From the NCBI GenBank assembly GCA_035651955.1, contig DASRES010000089.1, positions 1-38,846 on the forward strand: 38,846 nucleotides of DNA. The letters are read 5' to 3'. The notes beneath the pieces were generated by a model that saw nothing but the letters and a program-made list of their open reading frames with translations, had not been told where the DNA came from and searched no databases. How positions within the stretch are numbered: position 1 is the stretch's first letter; each line of letters opens with the position of its first letter. Made by a program: the position numbers and the translations under genes. Of this stretch, positions 32,843 through 38,846 are shown piece after piece. The DNA comes from Acidimicrobiia bacterium (GTDB taxonomy: Bacteria > Actinomycetota > Acidimicrobiia > IMCC26256 > JAMXLJ01).

Positions 32843-33583
32843 ATGGGCTTGCTCGACGGGAAGGTCGCGGTCGTCACCGGCGCGGGATCGGGGATGGCGA
32901 AGGCGTCCGTGAAGGTGTTCGTCCGCGAGGGCGCGCGCGTCGTCGCCGCGGACGTGAGCGGCGCGGAGAAGGACACTGCCGCCGAGGTCGGTGACGCGGT
33001 CCTCCCGGTGCACTGCGACGTCACGCGCGAAGCAGACGTCGAAGCGGTGATGCGCGCCGCCGTCGACGAGTTCGGCCGGCTCGACGCGGTCCTGAACGTC
33101 GCGGGCATCGCGGACGGGATCATGCTCGCCGACGTCACGATGGATCAGTACGACCGCATGATGGACGTCGACCTGCGCGGCGTGTTCCTCGGCATGAAGC
33201 ACGGCATCCGCACGATGCTCGAGTGCCGCAACGGTGGCGCGATCGTGAACTGGTCGTCGATCGGCGGGCTGAACTCCTCGATCGCGACGAGCGTGTACGG
33301 CGCGGCGAAGGCCGGCGTCATCTCGCTCACGAAGACGGGCGCGCTCGAGTACGCACGCAAGAACATCCGTGTGAACTGCGTCTGTCCCGGTTACATCAAG
33401 ACCGAGATCATGGGCGCGTCGCTCGACCACTTCCCCGGTGCGGCCGAGGGCACGCCGCTCGGGCGGCTCGGCCAGCCACACGAGGTCGCCGAGGTCGCCG
33501 CGTTCCTGGCGTCCGACCGCGCGTCGTTCGTGACCGGCGCGATCGTCCCCGTCGACGGCGGCCGCGTCGCGGCGGTTGCGTGA
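32843..33583 (+). CDS. SDR-family oxidoreductase (FabG-like)
   Basis: This 246-residue classical short-chain dehydrogenase has TGAGSGMA (12-19), NVAGIA (about 85-90), the serine pair in VNWSSIGG (138-139) and YGAAK with Y152 and K156. It ends GAIVPVDGGRVAAVA as usual. It is the first gene of the operon with a molybdenum hydroxylase subunit, a P450 and TetR. It probably oxidises an alcohol made by one of these. The ATG at 32843 has a good GGAGG. Confidence 0.9.
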   Translation: MGLLDGKVAVVTGAGSGMAKASVKVFVREGARVVAADVSGAEKDTAAEVGDAVLPVHCDVTREADVEAVMRAAVDEFGRLDAVLNVAGIADGIMLADVTMDQYDRMMDVDLRGVFLGMKHGIRTMLECRNGGAIVNWSSIGGLNSSIATSVYGAAKAGVISLTKTGALEYARKNIRVNCVCPGYIKTEIMGASLDHFPGAAEGTPLGRLGQPHEVAEVAAFLASDRASFVTGAIVPVDGGRVAAVA

Positions 33584-33590
33584 ACCGGAC

Positions 33591-35918
33591 GTGACCACGG
33601 GCGCGACGCGCTACGTCGGCGCGCGCATCAATCGTGTCGAGGACGCCCGGCTGCTCACCGGGCGCGGGACGTTCGTCGACGACGTCGTGCTGCCCGGGAT
33701 GCTGCACGCGTCGTTCGTGCGGAGCCCGTTCCCACGCGCCGCGATCCGGGGGATCGACACGTCCGCCGCACTCGCGCTCCCGGGCGTGCACTTCGTCTTC
33801 ACGGCCGCCGACCTCAACGCCGGCGCGAAGGAGCAGTGGCACACGTCGATCGGCCGTGCGAGCCCGGAGACACCCCGCCCGCCGCTCGCGGAGGGCGAGG
33901 TCCGCTTCGTCGGCGATCCGGTCGCGCTCGTCGTCGCCGAGAGCCGCTACGTCGCGGAGGACGCGGTCGAGCTGGTCGACGTCGACTACGACCCGCTGCC
34001 CGCGGTCGTCGACTACACGCAGGCCGCGGCCGCCGACTCGCTCGTCCACGAGCAGCACGGCTCGAACGTCGTCGGGCAGCTGGGCGGCCTCCCCGCGTCC
34101 GCGCTCGAGGACGTCTACGCCGAGGCCGCGCACGTCGTCACCGAGACGATCCGCCAGCAGGCGTACGCGCCGGTCCCGATGGAGGGGCGCGGGATCGTCG
34201 TCGACTTCTCGCGCGCGACGGGCGAGCTGACGATCTACGCCGCGACGCAGTCGCCCCACGAGGTCCGGCTGTTCTGCTCCCGCCTGCTCGGGATGCCGGA
34301 GCACCGCATCCGCGTCGTGATGCGCGACACCGGCGGCGGCTTCGGCCAGAAGATCCTCGTGCAGCGCGACGAGATGTGCTTGATGCTCGCGGCACCGAAG
34401 GTCGGCGCGCCGCTGAAGTGGGTCGAGGACCGCGCCGAGAACCTGCTCGCGGCGGGCCAGTCGCGTCACGAGCACGCCGACGTCGCGATCGCCTTCGACG
34501 CTGAGGGCGCGATCCAGGCCGCGTACCTCGACTTCGTGCAGGACTGCGGCGCCTACCCGACCCCGTGGCCGGTCGGCACCGCGGCCGCGGTCGGCGTGCT
34601 GTTCCCGGGCCCGTACCGTGTGCCGCGCGCCGGCTTCGCGACCACGACGCTCTACACGAACACCGTTGGCCGAACCGCGTACCGCGGGCCGTGGCAGTTC
34701 GAGACCCTCGCCCGCGAGGTCGTGCTCGACATCGCGGCGCGCCGAATGGGGATCGACCCCGCCGAGCTGCGCCGCCGGAACCTCCTCCGGCGCGACGAGC
34801 TCCCGTACGCGAACCCGAACGGGATGACGTACGACGCCATCTCGCCCCTCGAGACGTTCGAGCAGGCGCTCGCGATCGTCGACTACGACGGGTTCCGCGC
34901 CGAACAGGCGGCGGCGCGTGCGGACGGCCGGTACCTCGGCATCGGCATCGCGAACTACGTGGAGCCGTCGACACCGGGGTTCGGCTCGTACGCGACGGAA
35001 GCCGCGACCATCCGGATCGAGCCGTCGGGAACGGTGAACGTGTACATCGCGGGCGGTTCGACCGGGAACAGCCTCGAGACCACGGTCGTGCAGCTCGCGG
35101 CCGACGCGCTCGGTGTCGACATCGCGGACGTCAACACGATCCAGGGCGACACCGCGGTCACCGGGTTCGGCGCGGGTGCGGCGGGGAGCCGCAGCGGGTC
35201 GATGACCGCCGGCGCGGTGCGCGAGACCGCGGCCGTCCTGCGCGACCGCATCGTCGCGATCGCCGCGCACCGTCTCGAGGCGGCCGCGGAGGACATCGAG
35301 CTCAGCGGGAGCCACGCGCACGTGCGCGGCACGCCGAGCGTCGGCGTGTCGCTCGCGGAGCTCGCCGCGCTCGCGTACTTCCAGCCGGCCGCGCTGCCCG
35401 CCGGTCTGCCCGCGGGGCTGGAGGCGACCGCGCGCTACACGGCCGCGGCCCCGTCGATCTGGGTGAACGCCACGCACGTCTGCACGTGCGAGCTCGACCC
35501 CGCGACGGGTGTCGTCACGTTGCTGCGCTACGTCGTGAGCGAGGACTGCGGCCCGATGATCAACCCGAGCGTCGTCGAAGGTCAGATCGCGGGCGGCGCG
35601 GTGCAGGGCATCGGCGGCGCGCTGTACGAGCACCTCGCGTACGACGACGAGGGCAACCCGGTCACGACGACGTTCATGGACTACCTGCTGCCCACCGCGA
35701 CCGAGGTCCCCGCGATCGAGTACGGCCACGTCGAGACACCGAGCCCCGGGCCGGGCGGCCACAAGGGCGTGGGCGAGGGCGGGGCGATCGGCGCGCCCCC
35801 GGCCGTCGTCAACGCCGTGAACGACGCACTCGTGCCGTTCGGCGTGACGGCGACCCGGTTGCCGCTCACGCCGTCGGCGATCGTCGCGCTCATGGAAGGA
35901 CAGGACGGGAATGAGTGA
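33591..35918 (+). CDS. xanthine-dehydrogenase-family molybdopterin subunit
   Basis: This 775-residue protein is the large molybdopterin-binding subunit of the xanthine dehydrogenase/CO dehydrogenase family. It has DTGGGFGQKI, TAYRGPWQFE (about 363-372) and the catalytic glutamate E729 in GEGGAIGAPPAVVNA. The active-site loop is AYRGPWQ and not the AYxCSFR of true form I CO dehydrogenase, so a hydroxylase is expected. Such subunits need a FAD subunit and a 2Fe-2S subunit, and neither is nearby. The GTG at 33591 is seven bases after the SDR stop; a TTG 15 bases earlier overlaps it. Its stop overlaps the P450 ATG by eight bases. Confidence 0.88.
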   Translation: MTTGATRYVGARINRVEDARLLTGRGTFVDDVVLPGMLHASFVRSPFPRAAIRGIDTSAALALPGVHFVFTAADLNAGAKEQWHTSIGRASPETPRPPLAEGEVRFVGDPVALVVAESRYVAEDAVELVDVDYDPLPAVVDYTQAAAADSLVHEQHGSNVVGQLGGLPASALEDVYAEAAHVVTETIRQQAYAPVPMEGRGIVVDFSRATGELTIYAATQSPHEVRLFCSRLLGMPEHRIRVVMRDTGGGFGQKILVQRDEMCLMLAAPKVGAPLKWVEDRAENLLAAGQSRHEHADVAIAFDAEGAIQAAYLDFVQDCGAYPTPWPVGTAAAVGVLFPGPYRVPRAGFATTTLYTNTVGRTAYRGPWQFETLAREVVLDIAARRMGIDPAELRRRNLLRRDELPYANPNGMTYDAISPLETFEQALAIVDYDGFRAEQAAARADGRYLGIGIANYVEPSTPGFGSYATEAATIRIEPSGTVNVYIAGGSTGNSLETTVVQLAADALGVDIADVNTIQGDTAVTGFGAGAAGSRSGSMTAGAVRETAAVLRDRIVAIAAHRLEAAAEDIELSGSHAHVRGTPSVGVSLAELAALAYFQPAALPAGLPAGLEATARYTAAAPSIWVNATHVCTCELDPATGVVTLLRYVVSEDCGPMINPSVVEGQIAGGAVQGIGGALYEHLAYDDEGNPVTTTFMDYLLPTATEVPAIEYGHVETPSPGPGGHKGVGEGGAIGAPPAVVNAVNDALVPFGVTATRLPLTPSAIVALMEGQDGNE

Positions 35919-37095
35919 CATCTCGTACGACCCGTACACCGCCATCAACATGCCGGACCCGTACCCGCTCTACGAGCGGCTGCGTCAAGAAGCGCCGCTC
36001 TACTACAACGAGGAGTACGACTTCTACGCGGTGAGTCGCTACGAGGACTGCGAGCGCGGCCTCGTCGACGCGAAGCGCTTCATCTCGGGTCGTGGCGGCG
36101 TGCTCGAGCTCATCAAGGCGAACATCGAGCTGCCGCCCGGCAACCTGATCTTCGAGGACCCACCCGCGCACGACGTGCACCGCAGCCTGTTGTCGCGCGT
36201 GTTCACCCCGCGGCGCGTGTCGGCGCTCGAGCCGAAGATCCGCGAGTTCTGCGCGCACAGCCTCGACCCCATCGCGGACGAGAAGGAGTTCGACTTCATC
36301 GCGGACCTGGGCGCACAGATGCCGATGCGGGTCATCGGCATGCTGTTCGGGATCCCGGAGGCCGACCAGGCGGCGGTGCGCGACATGGCCGACTCGAACC
36401 TCCGCGTGCGCGCCGGCGAGGCGATGAAGGTGTCGGAGAACCCGACGTTCGGCAGCGAGATGTTCGAGGAGTACATCGACTGGCGCATGGAGCACCCGTC
36501 GGACGACCTCATGACCGAGCTGCTCCACACCGAGTTCACCGACGAGCACGGCGTGACGCGCACGCTCACGCGGGAAGAGGCGCTGCTGTACACGACGGTC
36601 GTCGCGGGCGCGGGCAACGAGACGACGACGCGCCTGATCGGCTGGGCCGGCAAGGTGCTCGCCGAGCACCCCGACCAGCGACGCGAGCTCGTCGCCGACC
36701 GGTCTCTCGTCCCGAACACGATCGAGGAGCTGTTGCGCTACGAGTCACCGGGACCGCAGATCGGCCGGTACGTCCCCGAGGACGTCGAGGTGCACGGGCA
36801 GACGGTTCCCGAGGGGAGCGCCATGCTCTTCGTCGTGAGCGCGGCCAACCGCGACGACCGCCGCTGGGACGGAGCCGACCGCTTCGACATCCACCGCAAG
36901 GTCGGCCAGCACCTCGCGTTCGGGTACGGCATCCACTACTGCCTCGGCGCCGCGCTCGCCCGTCTCGAAGGTCGCATCGCGCTCGACGAGCTGCTGAACC
37001 GCTTCCCGGAGTGGGACGTCGACCTCGACCGGGCCCGCCTGTCGCCGACGTCGACGGTGCGCGGGTTCGAGACGCTGCCCGCGACCGTCGCGTGA
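35911..37095 (+). CDS. cytochrome P450
   Basis: This 394-residue soluble P450 has GAGNETTTR (I-helix with the acid-alcohol pair E-T), EELLR (ExxR) and FGYGIHYCLGAA (337-348, thiolate C344). It differs from the P450 at 20636-21862 in the I-helix, where that one reads AGLDTVS. It needs redox partners that are absent here. The ATG at 35911 overlaps the preceding stop (ATGAGTGA), and its stop overlaps the TetR gene (GTGA). Its substrate is likely the inducer or precursor of the inducer for that regulator. Confidence 0.93.
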   Translation: MSDISYDPYTAINMPDPYPLYERLRQEAPLYYNEEYDFYAVSRYEDCERGLVDAKRFISGRGGVLELIKANIELPPGNLIFEDPPAHDVHRSLLSRVFTPRRVSALEPKIREFCAHSLDPIADEKEFDFIADLGAQMPMRVIGMLFGIPEADQAAVRDMADSNLRVRAGEAMKVSENPTFGSEMFEEYIDWRMEHPSDDLMTELLHTEFTDEHGVTRTLTREEALLYTTVVAGAGNETTTRLIGWAGKVLAEHPDQRRELVADRSLVPNTIEELLRYESPGPQIGRYVPEDVEVHGQTVPEGSAMLFVVSAANRDDRRWDGADRFDIHRKVGQHLAFGYGIHYCLGAALARLEGRIALDELLNRFPEWDVDLDRARLSPTSTVRGFETLPATVA

Positions 37096-37706
37096 CCACG
37101 GCCGAGCCGGCCCGCCGCCGCTACGACAGTCCCGTCCGCCGCCGCCAGGTCGCGGAGACCCGCGAGCGAATCGTCGACGCCGGCGCCGCGATCCTGCACG
37201 ACCGCGCGATCTGGAACTGGGACGCGCTGACCGTTCGTGCCGTCGCGGAGCGGGCGGGCGTGAACGAGCGGACCGTGTACCGGCACTTCGCCGGCGAACG
37301 CGAGCTGCGCGACGCGGTGCTCGCCCGGCTGGAGTCCGAAGCGGGCGTCGCGCCCGAAGGGCTCGCGCTCGACGACCTCCAGCGGTTCACCGAGCAGCTG
37401 CTCGAGTACGTGTCGTCGTTCCCGCTCGAGCCGCGCACGACGGTCCGCGACCCGACGCTCGTGGCCGCGCACGACCGTCTGCGCGACGCGCTCGTCACCG
37501 CGGTCCGCGACGGCAATCCGAAGTGGCCCGCGCGGGACCGCACGATCGCCGCGGCCGTGCTCGACGTGCTGTGGAACGTGTCCTCCTACGAGCGCCTCGT
37601 CGCGGACTGGGACCTCGACCCGAAGGACGCGGTCGCCGCGGTGACGTGGGCCATCGGCCTGGTCGAGGACGCGATCCGCGCCGACCACCGCCCGAGGCGC
37701 CGCTGA
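37092..37706 (+). CDS. TetR-family transcriptional regulator
   Basis: This 204-residue regulator has a helix-turn-helix at about residues 25-63 (RAVAERAGVNERTVYRHFAG). The basic N-terminal arm RRRYDSPVRRRQ probably adds DNA contacts. It is the last gene of the SDR-molybdenum-P450 operon and overlaps the P450 stop as GTGA. The likely site is the GTGTCA-N7-TGACAC palindrome at the head of the operon, which would give negative feedback. The ligand is unknown. Confidence 0.9.
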   Translation: MTTAEPARRRYDSPVRRRQVAETRERIVDAGAAILHDRAIWNWDALTVRAVAERAGVNERTVYRHFAGERELRDAVLARLESEAGVAPEGLALDDLQRFTEQLLEYVSSFPLEPRTTVRDPTLVAAHDRLRDALVTAVRDGNPKWPARDRTIAAAVLDVLWNVSSYERLVADWDLDPKDAVAAVTWAIGLVEDAIRADHRPRRR

Positions 37707-37726
37707 TCCCCACGTTCTCGGAAGGC

Positions 37727-37750
37727 TCAACCACACAAAGGTGTGGCTGA
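37727..37750. terminator. bidirectional terminator hairpin
   Basis: CACCAACT-type arms pair as six perfect pairs (CCACAC with GTGTGG) around AAAG, then after one mismatch three more pairs. It lies between the converging TetR and amidohydrolase genes. A run of A/T-rich bases (CTTCAAAG) follows on the plus strand, but there is no true U-tract. Confidence 0.6.
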
Positions 37751-37773
37751 CGCTTCAAAGAACGACCGACGGA

Positions 37774-38846
37774 TCAGGTGATCGCCGGTCGCTGCCCCGG
37801 GCGGAGGCCGTCGGTGGGGAGCTGCTCGTCGTCGATCCGGATCGGTGTCCCGTTGACGAGCACGTGCCGCACACCGACGGGCTCCTCGGCCGTGAGGCGC
37901 TCGGCGTCGGCCGGGAAGTCGCGCACGCGCCGTGTCGGTCCCGGCGCGACCGTCCGCGGGTCGAACACGCAGACGTCCGCCGCGTACCCCTCGCGCAGGT
38001 ACCCGCGCCGGGCAAGACCGAACAGGTCGGCCGGCTCGCCACTCAGCTTCCGCACGGCGCGCTCGAGCGGCATCACGGCGCGCTCGCGCACCCACGTGCC
38101 CAGCAGGTCGGTCGGCAACGGGGCGTCGCACAGCTGGTCAACGTGCGCGCCCGCGTCGGACAGGCCGAGCACGACGCTCTCGTGCGTGAGCAGCTTCGCG
38201 ACCGCGTCGACGTCGTCGTTCGCAATGTACGCGCGGAAGCGCGTCGACAGGTCCTCCGCGACCGCGAGCTCGCACATCACGTCCAGCGGGCTGCACCCGC
38301 GCTCGCGCGCGAGGTCGGTGACGCGCCGGCCCTGCAGCTCCGGGAAGGTCCTCGACTCGGAGACCTCGAACGTGTCCCAACGTGGCTTCATCGGTGACGT
38401 CTCGAGGTCGGCGGCGGCGAGCGCGCGCCACTCGGGGTCGCGGTACGCGGCGAGCCGCACCGCACGGCTCACCTTCAGCAGCTCGCCGAACACCGTGCCG
38501 GTGTTGAGGCTGTACGGGTCGGCCAGCGTGAACTGCATCGTGAGCGGGCGCGGCGTGACCTGCGGCCACACCCGTGCGCCGCGGGCGAGACCCTGCTCGT
38601 GCAGGCCGACGGGTTCGAGGTGCCGGCCGCCGGGGCTCGCGAACAACGGGTAGGTGAAGGGCCGGCCGACGCGCGGCTGCCACTCGTACACGTCGGCGTA
38701 CGTGCACTGACTGCCCGGCGTGATCAGCACGACGCCCTTGCCCGTGGAGCCCGCCGCGTGGAACAGCGCGTCGACCTCGTCGCGCTCGGCGAAGCGGCTC
38801 GGGACGGGCTTCCCGTCCACGCCGCGGTGCGCGTACGAGAAGCTCG
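37774..38846 (-). CDS. N-acyl-D-amino-acid deacylase-type amidohydrolase, partial
   Basis: The window cuts the 5' end of this gene, and at least 357 residues are visible. The frame stays open to the last base (SFSYAHRGVDGKPVPSRF). LGLSDAGAHVDQLCDAPLPT, VRKLSGEPADLFGL and the ending YAADVCVFDP are signatures of the D-aminoacylase/N-acyl-D-amino-acid amidohydrolase group. The metal-binding histidines of the N-terminal HxH are outside the window. The true substrate is uncertain, because many family members in catabolic regions act on unrelated cyclic amides. It converges with the TetR gene. Confidence 0.82.
   Translation of the reverse strand, partial: SFSYAHRGVDGKPVPSRFAERDEVDALFHAAGSTGKGVVLITPGSQCTYADVYEWQPRVGRPFTYPLFASPGGRHLEPVGLHEQGLARGARVWPQVTPRPLTMQFTLADPYSLNTGTVFGELLKVSRAVRLAAYRDPEWRALAAADLETSPMKPRWDTFEVSESRTFPELQGRRVTDLARERGCSPLDVMCELAVAEDLSTRFRAYIANDDVDAVAKLLTHESVVLGLSDAGAHVDQLCDAPLPTDLLGTWVRERAVMPLERAVRKLSGEPADLFGLARRGYLREGYAADVCVFDPRTVAPGPTRRVRDFPADAERLTAEEPVGVRHVLVNGTPIRIDDEQLPTDGLRPGQRPAIT

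Noticed and set aside
33591-35918. Form I aerobic CO dehydrogenase large subunit.
   Set aside because: The active-site loop reads AYRGPWQ and not AYxCSFR, and coxM and coxS are absent.
29150-35951. Long antisense frames of 876 and 847 residues opposite the fusion and molybdenum genes.
   Set aside because: There are no family signatures, and they cross several well-supported gene boundaries on the plus strand.

Overview
The window looks like a chromosomal catabolic region from a high-GC actinobacterium. The sequence is very GC-rich, starts are often GTG, genes overlap by 1, 4 or 8 bases, three starts appear leaderless behind a TANNNT -10 box, and a DUF222/13E12 HNH protein (mostly an actinobacterial family) is present. 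The enzyme set would suit Acidimicrobiia or a mycolate actinomycete, but the taxon cannot be fixed from the window alone. I see no rRNA, tRNA, CRISPR array, transposase or phage gene. No gene-free stretch reaches 300 bases; the longest gaps are about 135 bases.

Layout. 44-2259 (+): TetR regulator and Baeyer-Villiger-type monooxygenase. 2300-3679 (-): berberine-bridge-type FAD oxidase. 3816-7646 (-): tightly coupled TetR / acyl-CoA-synthetase-like / Cys-less thiolase-like (Ltp2 type) / DUF35 operon. 7670-11525 (+): DUF2889 / phenylacetate-CoA-ligase-like / ANL fragment / amidohydrolase / VOC remnant. 11594-12988 (-): lipoprotein made of two copies of one domain. 13116-13961 (+): ERCC4-type nuclease. 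14097-15284 (+): true thiolase. 15345-19325 (-): SDR / alpha-beta hydrolase / double acyl-CoA dehydrogenase (FadE34-like). 19418-20590 (+): CoA-transferase. 20636-21862 (-): P450. 21942-26403 (+): two successive sulfotransferase + MDR reductase pairs. 26431-28291 (+): DUF1003 membrane protein and HNH protein. 28398-32780 (+): SDR, DUF35-thiolase fusion, SDR, epoxide hydrolase. 32843-37706 (+): SDR, orphan molybdenum hydroxylase large subunit, P450, TetR. 37774-38846 (-): D-aminoacylase-type amidohydrolase, cut by the window end.

How it may work together (inference). P450s, the molybdenum hydroxylase, the BVMO and the FAD oxidase could oxidise a hydrophobic, probably cyclic or branched substrate. 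CoA ligases and a CoA-transferase could activate the acids. The double acyl-CoA dehydrogenase, SDRs, thiolase and two Ltp2/DUF35-type aldolase systems could shorten side chains. This resembles steroid or terpenoid side-chain degradation, but there are no steroid-ring genes and no mce genes here, so the substrate is unknown.

The least expected features are: (1) a hairpin with a shared arm (GATGCGGCACTGA) in three copies directly after stop codons; (2) the same aldolase pair in split and fused form; (3) a CoA-synthetase-like protein lacking its catalytic lysine beside the split pair; and (4) three TetR genes, each joined by a 4-base GTGA overlap to an enzyme gene, each with a candidate palindrome at the head of its unit.
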